Counted from the stretch's first letter, positions 13,401 through 24,773 are shown. The stretch is 64,000 nucleotides of DNA from Nipponacmea schrenckii (GCA_030562195.1 JAUJPP010000003.1:48676602-48740601), one strand, 5' to 3'. A program made the numbers and translations. The notes: generated by a model not told the origin, from the letters alone.

Positions 13401-14619
13401 AGACCATTTTACTCGGTACGCTCAAGCAATTCCTACGATAAATATAACAGCTAAAACCACTGCAGCAGCTCTATTCAATAATTTTTTTGTTCGCTATGGA
13501 TTCCCAAAACGTTTACATAGTGATAAGGGAGGAAGTTTTGAGTGTGGAATTATTCAGGAACTTTGTAAACTTAGTGGCATGCGTAAATCTCGAACCACCC
13601 CTTACCACCCTTCTGGGAATGGTATGTGCGAGAGATTTAACCGTACTCTTTTGAACATGCTAGGTACTCTGGATCCAGTCAAGAAATCAAATTGGAAGGA
13701 GTATGTTCCATCTTTGACCCATGCTTATAATGGATATTCTCCATTTCAGCTCATGTTTGGTCGTAAACCGTACATTGCCCTTGACATTATTTTAGGTATA
13801 GTAAACCAGGAAGAACATTTCAACCATTCACAGTACATCAGTAATTTGCAAAAACGTTTAGAGTTCGCGTACCATCTAGCTTCAAAAGAAATTTCAGACG
13901 CACAGCAACAGCAGCAACAGCATTACAATAAGAAAGCAAAATATTCTGTAATTGAGGTAGGGGATAGAGTTTTGGTCAAAAAGTTTGTGTTTAAAGAAGG
14001 GAGACATAAAATTGCAGATAAGTTTGAGGAGAGTGTGTACAAAGTTCTTAGACAACCCAACAATAACATACCAGTATATGAGGTAGGTAAGGAAGATGGA
14101 AGCGGTAAGAATAGAACCTTACATCGTAACAATCTTCTTCCTATTGGTTCGATACCAATGGATTTACCAGCACCTGCATCAACGTCAGTAAGGGGGATGA
14201 ATAGAAATCTACCATCTGTCATGCACCCCGATTCAGAAAGCACTACTAGTGAGGAGGAGGGTTTCCTAATTGTAGAGGAGGAACATTCTGATGCACCCCC
14301 AGCTAGCCCTACATTAAGTAATCTCCAAGAACAGGAAGTTGACGATAGTGGCACAATAGAAGCAGATACAATATTAGACACTGTGGATGATGTTCAGTCG
14401 GTCAGCTCAGAGGAAGAGGCACCAGTGCAGCGATCATCTAGTAGAACACGGCGTTTACCATCTAGGTATGGGGATTATGTTATGAACATGGTTACTAGTT
14501 CAGGCACTTTCACACCTTCAATTCTTTTCGGTTATTTATGTTCGGATGAGTTTATTTTGTTACCATCAGAAAGGAGAAAAGTTGTCTGTGAGTCGTTAAG
14601 GATTATTTGTGGTTTTTAG
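10405..14619 (+). pseudogene. pol: Retrotransposon Pol (protease-RT-RNaseH-integrase), one internal stop
   Basis: Open in one frame from 10405 to 14619, apart from a single TAA at 12109-12111; there is no ATG at the junction, so it is probably made as a gag-pol fusion by -1 frameshifting. Aspartic protease: LLDTGSQVSIV (DTG at 10546). Reverse transcriptase: VIDMKSGFHMV, MPFGLTNAPATYQRLM, catalytic YLDD at 11914-11925. The stop falls just after the RT core. RNase H follows (LHTDASSRGLGAVLY, FTDNNPLTYV, with IDADCMSRLP after it). Integrase has an HHCC finger (HDNMGHLGRDK, CQRC) and a D,D-35-E triad (13345, 13522, 13630). A GPY/F-like domain (KFVFKEGRHKIADKFEE) and an acidic Ser/Glu-rich tail ending RTRRLPSRYGDYV follow. 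After THAYNG (about 13733) some eight residues usual before YSPF seem absent. Confidence 0.93.
10417..10473 (+). promoter_or_regulatory. Predicted -1 ribosomal frameshift signal with H-type pseudoknot
   Basis: The heptamer G TTA AAC (10417-10423) is in register with the gag frame. After a 7-base spacer comes stem 1: 10431-10440 pairs with 10449-10459, ten base pairs with T10454 bulged. The loop GAGGGGCA contains GGGGC (10443-10447), which pairs perfectly with GCCCC at 10469-10473 as stem 2. Connecting loops are 2, 1 and 9 bases. The gag stop lies inside stem 1. The pol frame is -1 relative to gag and open from 10405, so slippage here would join the two frames. GUUAAAC is the slippery heptamer of equine arteritis virus. 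Geometry and register are seen directly; function is inferred. Confidence 0.82.
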
Positions 14620-14709
14620 TTTTTGGGATCTGGTTCTTTTAATATTGTGCAGGTAGTTTTCAATTTTATATTTATTTTTCCTATTTCAATGTCGGGACGA
14701 CATTTTGTC

Positions 14710-14720
14710 AAAAGGGGGGA
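14710..14720 (+). other. Polypurine tract
   Basis: AAAAGGGGGGA lies three bases before the 3' LTR. It primes plus-strand DNA synthesis in LTR elements. Confidence 0.9.
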
Positions 14721-14723
14721 GTA

Positions 14724-15435
14724 TGTGACAGTATGGATTTTTTGTGTAGTGTCCCTTTAAACACCAGCTATATTTTCATGTATTAATACTTATCACAGCA
14801 CCAGCCAATCACCTGTAAACACCCTCTGTCTGTATATCTATTTTTAGCTTTAGGATATACCTTTTTTTTTCTTTCCTCTGGGGTGAGTTCTCTTCATCAC
14901 CACTCTAGCTACTACTTGTATGTTAGTTACCATTCAGTATGATAGATTTCTTATAGTGAGGAACAACTTTCTTGTCCTCCATTGAAGTATTCTTTCAGTA
15001 TTTCTCTATTATTTAGATAAGGTATGTGAAATTTGTTTGCTTAAAATGCATTTCACCTTTTTATAAGTTTATAGTTCAATTATGTAGTTATCAGTAAAGA
15101 GATTTTTAATTAAGAATGTTTTTGTTTCAGAGAGCTATTATTAGATAATACATGTATAGTTAGTTATAAAGCATTGACTCATTCATAAACCCCACTTCGG
15201 GTAGGTTTATTTCTGTTTTATGTATATTAGAGCATTATCATTGTATTATATTATAGTGTATTGCATTGTTTTGTATTGTTTTGAATTGTATTGTATTGTA
15301 TATTTTGTATATATTCTAATAGTGCAATATTGTTTTACAGGGTTTTGTTATATCCTGAATAAAAGTTCTTACGAACCCAAGTCTTGTCTCTGGGTCAGGG
15401 AAGAATCCCCTTTTCAAGCCCAGTGCCCGGCTACA
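14724..15435 (+). repeat. 3' LTR
   Basis: 712 bases, TGTGACAG to GGCTACA. It has AATAAA at 15358-15363. It lacks the ~43-base segment found in the 5' LTR and otherwise shows only a few substitutions (for example T for C at about 14919 and at about 15356) and small T-run changes. It is followed by CCAA, the target duplication. Confidence 0.95.
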
Positions 15436-15515
15436 CCAATACTTCTTGTCAACCTCCCGGACAAATTGGCTACCATGATAAATGTGGGCGTATTACGATG
15501 GCCATCGCTATTTTT
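15436..15515 (+). mobile_element. Tandem-core element copy 2, right end
   Basis: This continues the element interrupted at 7576. It ends with TGTGGGCGTATTACGATGG, of which CGATGGCCATCG (15496-15507) is a perfect 12-base palindrome, then CTATTTTT. Copy 1 ends the same way at 3747-3778. A short terminal hairpin near the 3' end is a Helitron/HINE hallmark. Confidence 0.75.
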
Positions 15516-16544
15516 GATGAATACTAGGCTTGTATGTCAGTGCTTTATTCTAACACATTTTCTTCAAAGTTTCTATAAGCTCTCAGAATTGTTATCAGTT
15601 CATTTGTCATTAAACTGGTTACTTGTCTAGCTGTATATACTGATGAGGGTATGTTTATTACATGCAGATTCAGGGGAAATTCATGAATTTGTAAAAGGCA
15701 AGTGATATATTATAATAATAAATTAACTTTAATAGAATTCAAATCACCCATGCATGTAAACCCGGTATGAAAGAATTTTAACAAACAAAATTACCATAAT
15801 GGCAAACGCGTGTGTCCTTGTGTAATGTCATCTGGTAATGCCACGTCCGGATCATTCATCAAGACAGTGGACGCCTTCGTCGGGTTTTGTTTAAATTTTA
15901 ACTTTAGCATTTACAAGGTTATTATCCGAAGTACTACCGTAACCATCGGGGCCTGATGCTGTCGTGTTCCTGGGCGTTTTTTGAGAAATGTGTCCTTATT
16001 GCTACAGAGCTCCCAGCTGTTTATTCTTAAAAAATAATACACCTAAGACAAGGAAAGTGAAAGTAAAATTTTATCGCATATACTTTATGTGATAAAATGG
16101 ATTATTGTAAAGGAATAGTTAGACCCCTTACTCTTAAAGTGGGTGGAGCTTAACAAGTTTCTTCCTCTGTTAAATTTTTTCATGTGAAGCTAACGGATTA
16201 AAATATTTGTGTGCTTAAAACATGATCTGTTTAGCATATTTGTCATGTTATGTTGTCGAAAGTTTTGTTACTAGCTTACTGGCTAAGTAATTTTTTGATA
16301 CACTTTTCTTGGTTTTGTCTTCAAAGTAGAGAGAGCTTTCGCTGTTTTATTTTGTACTGGGATTCTTGAAAACTGCTTCAGCTTGGTGTAATGGTAAGCC
16401 ATAAGGCCTCGCCATTGATTATATAAGTAGGTCAAGTTGTTGTGCGACCACTTGTTCAGAATATTCCTCAGTAAAGATCTCACTCAATAATTTCTTATAA
16501 TTTAGTAATTTTATATTTCATGTTCACAATATTTTACAAGTTGT
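15516..16544. other. Non-coding sequence
   Basis: No gene recognised. It lies between the tandem-core end and the decayed recombinase element; the left boundary of that element may lie here but no terminal repeat was seen. Confidence 0.4.
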
Positions 16545-17400
16545 ATGGTGAGTTCGAGTAGACCCAGCACTAGCAGCCAAGGAATGACAATTAAAACTAA
16601 AATGTTTAGTAAAATGCCTAGTACCTTCCCGTATGCTAGACAGAGGAGAGTTACCCTTCAAACCCAGCATTCAAGAATATTGACCCTGACAGTGATAACG
16701 CTGGGTTTACTTCATCTGCTACTGGTTTTAGGAGAACACCCAAAATACCAGTTCTGGTAAACCAAGACATAGATTCTTCTGGTCCAACTGAAAAAAATAC
16801 TATGAGTATCTGTTCCTGGGGAAACACAAAAGAACAAAAAACGTCAACAGTTATATCAGAAACCATGGTTTTCAAAGAGAAGTTGAATCTTTCTCTAGTG
16901 CCCCTCATGATCAACTGAGCGACTAAGCCATACATCTTCTACGTCCAGTAGTTTATATCATGAGCCAGATCTTGAATATGAACCACAAGATATTCCAGCT
17001 GAAAATTATGCACCTCCTGATATTATGAGTGTTCATGATACATTGCATTCGAAAATTATAAAGAGAGAAAAGAGAGCCATGACATCCAGTTCTTGGGCTA
17101 GTGTGGATTATGAGTTGTGGCTGTTCAATATGTCAAAGACTAATTCAGGTCTGAAGCCAAAAGATAGCAAGCTATCTGGTCAATGTTTTGATTATAATTA
17201 TAAAGGTATAGCCATTCTTATATTAATTGCTCTAATAATCATCCAGTCAATTACTGTACTGCACCTTTTCAATTTTGGGCACGTGATTCTTTCAATAATT
17301 TCCAAAGGAGTAGTGAACCCTTTCCGAGGTTATTCTCCTAAAAACAAATTTCAAATTTATACATTTCTCCAATAGGAGTCATTCAAAATAAATAAATAAC
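16545..17400 (+). pseudogene. Decayed gag-like/ORF1 region of a recombinase element
   Basis: Broken frames encode a Ser/Thr-rich start (SSSRPSTSSQG), an Asp-rich stretch (NIDPDSDNAGFTSSATGF), and at 17022-17200 SVHDTLHSKIIKREKR followed by SSSWASVDYELWLFNMSK and GQCFDYNYKG. The last phrases resemble the ORF upstream of tyrosine recombinases in invertebrate mobile elements, where VDYELWL precedes a cysteine-rich knuckle starting G-x-C-x-D-x-N-x-G. The knuckle itself is destroyed after GQCFDYNYKG. It sits about 200 bases before the recombinase frame, in the same orientation. Family memory is weak; the region could also be an unrelated pseudogene. Confidence 0.45.
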
Positions 17401-17589
17401 AGTAAACAGTGGGAAAGGTTCCGAGCTTTAGCACCAGCAGCCGATATAGAGCCTCGACCCATACCCAAGGATTGAATGGAGAAGATTTGCAGAACGAAGT
17501 GAACAGACTTTTCAATACATCCATAGTTCACAATACAGCATTTAACCTGTAAATAAATGTCTTCCTATCTTTTGTCACCAGAAGGGATT

Positions 17590-18420
17590 AAATATTATTT
17601 GTCCCCCAAAATTTAATACAGTACTTCAATTTGTGGCTTCTTTGTCATTGAAAGATTAAGCTTACAGTACAGTGAAGTCTTATATTTTATCAGTGGGTTT
17701 TCAGTGCATGGCAATCTGTGTGGATGTAGTAACACAGCATTTTTAGTAAGAAAGGTATTGCAAGGTTTCAGACGAGAGGCTGATTGTAGACTTCCCATTA
17801 CAAATGACATATTGCGGAAATTATTGACTTGCTTGTAGTATATTTGTAAAAATGAGTATGAAAGGATATTGTTTACAGCTTCTTATAAAACAGCCTTTTT
17901 TGGTCTTTTTCGAACTCGGGAATTAGTATGGTCTAAAGGTATACCGGTCAATAAGATTCTTGCACTTCATGATATATCCTTGGTTCAGAATGCATCTTAC
18001 ATGTTGGTGCACCTTTGGTTTTCTAAAACCGACCAGTTAGGCTTGGGTACCACCATTAGAATAGATGGAATACAGGATCGTAAGAATTGCCCAGTGCGTC
18101 GCATACTAAAGTATTTAAAAGTAGGCCCTTCTTTGCAGGCACCATTATTATGTCATTATGATCACTCGGTTTTAACACGATGCCAATTTGGGTCTATCCT
18201 GAAAAAGGCTTTGGCATTTATTCAAATTACTGATGGCGTCAATTATAAATCACATTCTTTCCTCATTTCTTGGGCAATCTGCAACTTTAGGTTGTTCAAA
18301 GAGTCAGATTAGGGCTCCCGGGAAATTGAAATCTGCCAATTATCATTCGCTTGCCAAAAACTTGTTAAGGATTGCGTCATTATTCCATGTATGCTTTTTA
18401 TTGTACGGTTGTCTCTGGTA
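17590..18420 (+). pseudogene. Decayed tyrosine recombinase (phage-integrase fold)
   Basis: Two overlapping frames carry a tyrosine recombinase. At 17740-17830 VRKVLQGFRREADCRLPITN and DILRKLLTCL match the N-terminal core-binding region, then FTASYKTAFFGLFRTRELVW holds the box-A arginine. VHLWFSKTDQLGLGTTIRI, CPVRRILKYLKVGP and LLCHYDHSVLTRCQF follow the usual order. Box B reads HSFLIS where HSFRIG is expected, so the second catalytic arginine is replaced. After a frameshift, APGKLKSANYHSLAK keeps the probable nucleophilic tyrosine (Y in SANYHS). Stops and frame changes make it non-functional. Such enzymes occur in DIRS/Ngaro retrotransposons and Crypton transposons; no reverse transcriptase or RNase H was seen nearby, so the class is undecided. 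Confidence 0.8.
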
Positions 18421-18469
18421 AAACGAGCATTTCTACACGCCAAAGTGTTCCCCAGGTGGAACAAACATT

Positions 18470-18945
18470 TGTTTAAAAGCATTGAATTTACAAGTCAAAT
18501 GGTTGGGGTTTCCTGGTCTCTGACTAGAATCACTTTATGATCATTTTCAATGCCATCCAAAATATTTAATTTTTCGTTGTGGGGGCAATAACATTGGTTT
18601 AACACCTTTACTTTCATTGGGTGACTAAATGTGTGATTGCTTTACAAAACTATTTAGGAAATTTCCCAATTCAATCATAATCTGAGATTCTATCAAGCGC
18701 TTATCGTGGAGTTGTTCGTATTCCAATGGATAAAGCTCGAATGCGGATCAATAGTTATGCAGCAAAGTTCGCTATTTCAAATGGCGGTAGATACATTTAT
18801 CTGCTGCAGGGAATTGAATATTTATCAATACTTTCCTGGGCTATGGACTATTTCTCTAATAATCCTGCTGGAATAAGCTACCCAATCTGTCAATCACGAG
18901 GAAAAGTAGTATTTAAATTTAATAGTTTAACTATAATCGTTTGAA
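18470..18945 (+). pseudogene. Decayed SGNH/GDSL-hydrolase-like domain
   Basis: From 18482 one frame reads LNLQVKWLGFPGL, a TGA, then LESLYDHFQCHPKYLIFRC followed by GGNNIGLTPLLSL. GGNN is close to block III (GxND) of SGNH hydrolases. Further on come LFRKFPNSIII, a TGA, DSIKRLSWSCSY, then in another frame MDKARMRINSYAAKFAISNG and, after another shift, IHLSAAGN, which resembles block V (xxxH). At least two of the stops are TGA where CGA or TGG would fit, as expected from C-to-T or G-to-A decay. It lies about 60 bases after the recombinase, same strand, so the two may be parts of one element. Such hydrolase frames are, to my knowledge, reported in some Ngaro-like elements and in CR1-type LINEs. 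Confidence 0.65.
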
Positions 18946-19013
18946 ATCGTAGATTAAAATGGAAATCGAAAACGTATGGCGCCATTAATATTTAGATTTA
19001 TTTGATAGAAATT

Positions 19014-19903
19014 TAGATGAAATAGCCTAATTCATATTTATTATTGAAATATGATGATGAAATAGAAAAGATAGAGCTATTTAGTATTGAAATATGATGA
19101 TGAAGTAGGAAAAGATAGAGCTATTTATTATTGAAATACACTGTACAGTGATGGAAATAACAAAAGATAGAGCTATTTAGTATTGAAATATAGTGATTGA
19201 AATAACAAAAGATAGAGCTATTTAGTATTGAATATGATGATGAAATAGCAAAAGATAGAGCTATTTAGTATTTAAATATGATGATGAAATAGAAAAGATA
19301 GAGCTATTTAGTATTGAAATATGACGATGAAATAGCAAAAGATAGAGCTATTTATTATTGAAATATGATGATGAAATAGCAAAAGATAGAGCTATTTATT
19401 ATTGAAATATATTGATTGAAATTACAAAAGATAGAGCTATTTATTATTGAAATATATTGATTGAAATTACAAAAGATAGAACTATTTAGTATTGAAATAT
19501 AGTGATTGAAATAGCAAAAGATTGAGCTATTTAGTATTGAAATATGATGATGAAATAGCAAAAGATAGAACTATTTAGTATTGAAATAGGATGATGAAAT
19601 AGCAAAAGATAGAGCTATTTAGTATTGAAATAGGATGATGAAATAGCAAAAGATAGAGGTATTTAGTATTGAAATAGGATGGTGAAATAGCAAAAGATAG
19701 AACTATTTAGTATTGAAATATAGTGATTGAAATAGCAAAAGATAGAGCTATTTATTATTGAAATATGACGATGAAATAGCAAAAGATAGAGCTATTTATT
19801 ATTGAAAAAATATGACGATGAAATAGCAAAAGATAGAGCTATTTAGTATTGAAATATGACGATGAAATAGCAAAAAATAGAGCTATTTAGTATTGAAATA
19901 GGC
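19014..19903 (+). repeat. ~44 bp minisatellite, about 20 copies
   Basis: Tandem units of about 43-45 bases built from GATAGAGCTATTTAGTATTG, AAATATGATGATGAAATAGC and AAAA. Variants alternate between ATGATGATGAAATAG and ATAGTGATTGAAATA(G/A)C, with some subtypes adjacent to each other, as expected from unequal exchange. No coding potential. Confidence 0.95.
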
Positions 19904-21120
19904 CAGGCCATTAATTTAGTAACAACGATAACTATCGAAATTTTCTCATGGACGGTCGTCATTATTATATGCAAGTCGCATGGGAAGGAGTTGCATGTTT
20001 ATACGGTAGCAGATTTGTTAAGGATTGATATCTAATTTAAATACTGCCATATTGTTGTGGGCCTATAGTTGAAAAATCTAACAACTTCATATATGATTTG
20101 CCATGTTCAACGTTGTTGGGAAAGCCGTCTACACTTTACTACAAATGTATGACGATGTTTTGAACAAATGTTTGATAATGTTACGATAATATTGATAAAC
20201 TACTTCTAACGTCCTCATATGATAACAGCTCGTCATGGCAACGTGCAACATGATATTGACAATAAATCTATAACTGATTGTAACCGTTCTTAAAGGTACA
20301 TTAATTACATTATGTGATTAACTAGACGGGTTCCATATTTTGCTCATTATATAGACACAAAGCACTGAGGGATAGTTTTTAATTTTGCTAAATTTATTCA
20401 TGGTATGTCAGAAGTGATGCCCAATTAAGTTCTTAATTGGGAATCGTGTTTTATACACCATCACTATTGACGAATTATAAGTTTTCATTTTCAGTTTGGT
20501 GTATCATTAAAATATTTGACATTGAATTAAAACGGCTATATTTTTTTTTCTTTCGTGCGCTTGACTTACGTTCATTAATTTGTGTTTCATAAATACGTCA
20601 AATCAATGGAACATAATCCTGCTGTATTTACTTTGCGTGACAGATATCGTATAATAAAATACTGTTAATTCTGAAACTTTGTGGACGTAATCAGTTTACT
20701 TTTCCCTGAGTATAAATACATAATTTAAAATATATAAATCACTGTATACAATATAACAACATAACAAAGAAAATGATGGAAGATCAGTTGGCTCAAAGTT
20801 GAAAGTGTTCATGTAGGAAAGGACGAGGTGACCTTTGCGGGAATGTGGATATATTAAAATCCAGAGGAGACTAATCGTGTCCGCCTCGTCCCACGTATTA
20901 TCACTTGTTCAATTTTCAATTTATCTCAAAAGTTGTAGCGGCGACAGCAGCTCCCCCTTTCTATGTTATCTATTTTCCACGCTTTGAACAAAAATCATAA
21001 TCACAAAAAAATAACAAAAACAAAAGCTGGATGTCTGTTGGATTTTTTCAATTATTTGATTAACTGAATGACGAAAGTTGAAGTAAATGTTAATAGAAGA
21101 AACAGGTAGCACAATAATTC
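19904..21120. other. Non-coding, 3' of the fucosyltransferase
   Basis: AT-rich, no gene recognised. The 3' untranslated region of the minus-strand fucosyltransferase should lie at its right-hand end; I did not identify a convincing minus-strand AATAAA close to the stop. Confidence 0.4.
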
Positions 21121-22169
21121 TTAGCTTAATCCGATCCATCCTCGTAAAAAGAAATCTTTATAATCAGAGCTAAATTGTTTCCGAAGATCTGAACCTTCTC
21201 TGGCAGGAGATTTATAATATAGAGTTGTCCCCCCTGCTAAATAAGCTGACCACCAACCGTAAGTACCAATAGACGTTATGCTATGATTACATGAGCTTAA
21301 AATTGCAAATTGACTGTGTGCATCTGGAAACTTTGGAAAGAATATATCTTTACCTTGGAACTTAGATTTCACCCATTTCATATCATTGGAGGCAAATACA
21401 AATGCAATATTGGAATAAAGAGTTTTCATATAAGCCATTGCTTTGTGAATGTAGTCCTCGTTTGGAATTTGGTATCCATATTTCCTAAAATGACTTTGTT
21501 CCAGCATATCACCTCGCCTGACGTGTACACTAACTAAAGTCACTGATGATGTTGATAGACTGTTATTCAGTGACTTAGTATAATTCTTCACAATGTCTTC
21601 CAGGCACTCACGAGCTTTATTCTTTAGCTCTTGTTTGAAGGTGAATTGTTGGCGAATTTCGGTTTGGTATTTTTCAAAATATTTAAATGATTGGAGATAA
21701 TCTCCCACTAAATAGTTATGCTGATGTGGTATTTGAAGCATGTCTGGGTCATACGAGCAGTGTGTTTTGGACTTCAGTTCTTTGAGATTTTTGGGGTTGC
21801 AGAGTTCTTTATTCACAGTTCCATTAAGATGTTCAAACACTGCGTCCATATTGTTATGTTCCATGAATAATTGACGACCAGTAGATCTTGCTATACCATA
21901 TACAGAAGCATACACAAACATAGAATTACCCAATCCACCAGTTAGTTTTGGGCATAAATAATAACCACGTTTTTGCTTCGGAGTCGTCACTGTGTATTGT
22001 GATGGTAATAGTCTCGTGACTAATGATCGAGAAGCTTTCTCACGTTGAAGTGATGATGTTGGTGGATCTTCGGGTTGTGGCATATAGCTTGATTTGGAAC
22101 TAATAAGCAGACTGATAAAAAAAATACAGCTTGCTATAAGTACTACTTTTACCGTGAATCGAACCAAAT
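21121..22169 (-). CDS. Galactoside alpha-1,2-fucosyltransferase (GT11 family), terminal exon
   Basis: Transfers fucose from GDP-fucose to the 2-position of a terminal galactose on glycans in the Golgi (family knowledge for GT11, FUT1/FUT2-like). Numbering from the first full codon, an N-terminal membrane anchor (about residues 6-22, VKVVLIASCIFFISLLI) gives type II topology. GGLGNSMF is at 77-84, the HVRRGD signature at 215-220, and GTYGWWSAYL at 301-310. N-glycosylation sequons include NGT, NYT, NNS and NHS. No ATG opens this exon: the frame starts at a TTG directly after a 3' splice site (TGTATTTTCAG ending at 22170), so the start codon is in an upstream exon I could not find. The length of ~348 residues is normal for a nearly complete protein. 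The stop is TAA at 21121-21123. No break is seen, so this is probably a functional gene. Confidence 0.93.
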
Positions 22170-22698
22170 CTGAAAATACAAAATGTGTTTATAAGTGCAT
22201 GTTGTTTTCTTTGCGTGTACGAAAGTATATTTGTTATAAACATTAATTATCTTAAACGATCTAGACTTTCCGAGGGGCAGTGGTGTGGCAAAGCCTATCA
22301 CAGAGTGGAACTGAGTCTATGCGACATACGATAAGACTCCGGTTAACTCGATTTAAACTAACAAGAAAGGTGAAATCATGTCAAATAACACAGGGGAACA
22401 CCTTTTGCATTTAAATTAATAAAGTCCCTTAAATTCTGGAAAACTCACAGAACCAAGACATTTTTGAAAAACGCTTACTCAATTTATATGATTTTGTGAA
22501 TTGATTGGGTAACTGAATTGTATATTTTCTTCTTCTGGGTTTCGAATTATTCAAAATATATCGAACATAATATTAAATAATTATAATAATTATATATTTG
22601 ATATTAACAGGTGATATTGTGTCCAATGAACGCCAAGATATACTTTTAAATATTTTTTGATTAATAATAATCAATTTTCGGTCTTTCAATACATTATT
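22170..22698. other. Upstream intron of the fucosyltransferase
   Basis: Begins with a good minus-strand acceptor at 22170-22180. No upstream exon was recognised in this stretch or in the repeat that follows. Confidence 0.45.
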
Positions 22699-23608
22699 AA
22701 GTTATAAGAGATCAGTCAAAACCCTTTATGATAGAACTTATAATGGTTTACTTTGAAAATTGGTAAAATGATTTATCGCAAAATAGAAGCAGAGTCTGTA
22801 ACGGTGGAAATAAATTGAGAACATATGTAAGCTATTTTAAACTGTTTATTGTCCAAAGAAGTACGTTGTGAATCAAGTATTTTTTTTGGCATGGCAGTGA
22901 CTTGAAATGTTACTAACCGCTGAGAGAACACCGGGCGAAAGGTGTAAGTACAAAAGGGATTTAAAGCTGTGGGGCAAAATCTCGATTGCCAAGCATAGTG
23001 CTGTACTCTAGTTTGTATTTATTATTTATGTATAACTGTGAGACTTCAATAAAATATTTATTACTTTTTGTTATATGTCGATACCATAAAATGTTATTTT
23101 TATAATAATATGTATTTAGGGTCGTTCAAATTGTTTTTGGTGTTTTAAATCAAGTATTCAAAAATATCGAAGTTTTCTTGCAAATATTAGGCCTAAATAT
23201 AATAATGATAAAGGTGCGTGAAAGTTATAATTGTAGAAATCGGTAGATAAGTCAATTTTATTAATTGGATGTACGTTATCTAATATAATCTTATGTTTAA
23301 AAGTTTTATACAGAAAAATAACTTACTTGGTGAAAAGGCGAAATAATTTAAAAAAAGCCTTCCGGACGACGACCCAAACCCCATTTTCTTCAGTTTACAG
23401 TATTGATATATCCGAATTTGAGCCGTTTGGAATACGTCTATCACTTTTAACATAAATATATTTTTTTCTACAATATGTTTCTATTAACAACATAACATGT
23501 TGGGCTATTTACTAATTACTGTGCATTTGTCTTAATCCTATCCAGTTAATCCGCGTAACCGTTACCCTTAGCAACCTAATGATTCAATTCAGGAAGCAAT
23601 TGGTGGTT
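22699..23608 (+). repeat. Dispersed ~0.9 kb repeat, copy B
   Basis: Second copy of the repeat at 484-1365, same orientation, with small indels and scattered substitutions. It ends near AATTGGTGGTT. Confidence 0.8.
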
Positions 23609-24716
23609 ACATAATGGATTTTAACTTCACTTTAGATGAAAACACAAACAAATGTTTATCACTGTGGGCAAGTGAATATAACCAATAATAAATTAGATTA
23701 TCAACCCTTTAAAACTTTTAATAATGTACAAGGACTGCGATTGTATATTATCAGAAAAGAGACCTGAGGTAAATATGTCTCCATATTAAACATGTACAAA
23801 TATGAATACAAAACAGTAATGAGTTAATGTGATGTACGTATAAATAAATAAAAAATATAAATTTAAAAAAAATAAATTAAATATCTGTTAGTTTTAGTTT
23901 AATAAAGTATTATAAGACTTGAACTACAATTAGAAGCGGACATCACATATAAAAGAACATTGTGTACAACACAATTGACATCTGTCGACGACCTCGTTCT
24001 AATTTTAATTTAAATCCTCATAATTTTCATCTTTAAGTTCAACATGTATAAAAATGCAAGTATTGATTTGTAAATATGGTATTTAGCTCAGGAAATACAG
24101 AATTTGAATTGTTTGTAACAACTAGCTTATTTTTGCAGTTAAGATCGATACAAAGATTGTATGATTAGCTTAAAAAATAATAGGTACTCCCGTTTATTTC
24201 ACCAGTCAGCCTTAGGTTAGTTTCACAGTTTGCCCAATTGTTGAGTTAAACGTTGTCATTTAAGTGTTGAGCGCCAGTACAATTAGTGATTGATTTCAAC
24301 GTGTCAAATTACGCTAATTCAACTGTCTTACAATCGACAAAAAACAAATTGGGGATTACCACGAGTTCAATTTCTGGTTCAAGGGTAATGTAGAACTGAC
24401 GATTCAATTTCTTACAATAGTCCTTCAATTAAAATTTGATCGTATTAACGGTCAGCAATGAATGAATAGCCTACCTATTAAGAATTTGATTATGTTCTTT
24501 ATCTCTACTATTTAATGCTAGATTTCGAAGTGACCAGACGTGTATTTATGTCCTCCGGGACCCAATTAAGCGGAACAGTGGCTATAATATTATGACTCTA
24601 AGAGTGAATTCGGTATGTTTTGAGATTTACTGCTAACCAACAGATCTATTAGGATCAATATATCTATAAATATTATTAATATTTGTGGTAAATAGTTCAA
24701 ATATATTTGGTACTAT
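23609..24716. other. Non-coding sequence before the LINE
   Basis: AT-rich with no open frame. Some of it is probably the 5' untranslated region of the LINE that follows, but its 5' boundary cannot be set without another copy. Confidence 0.4.
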
Positions 24717-24773
24717 TTGCATTTCTTGCTATTCAAAATAATTTGGTCACAGATAATTAGTGCTCAGAAGATT

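Larger units (their letters stand above)
7577..15435 (+). mobile_element. Ty3/gypsy LTR retrotransposon, nearly complete
   Basis: A 7859-base element has all Ty3/gypsy landmarks in order: 5' LTR starting TGTGACAG and ending GGCTACA, tRNA-Lys primer site, gag with a CCHC knuckle, protease, reverse transcriptase, RNase H, DDE integrase, polypurine tract and 3' LTR. The target duplication is CCAA: it lies before 7577 and after 15435. Removing the element restores an uninterrupted tandem-core end (ATTTACCAATACTTCTTG) that aligns without a gap to ATTTACTGATACCTCTTG at about 3699. LTR differences are few, so insertion was recent. There is no env frame. Gag has a frameshift and pol an internal stop, so this copy cannot encode its full proteins unaided. 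The order RT-RNaseH-integrase is Ty3/gypsy, not Ty1/copia. Confidence 0.96.

Noticed and set aside
14640..14710. env gene in the Ty3 element
   Set aside because: Only about 100 bases separate the pol stop from the 3' LTR.
19014..19903. CRISPR-like array
   Set aside because: The units are contiguous with no unique spacers, and the sequence is eukaryotic; it is a minisatellite.
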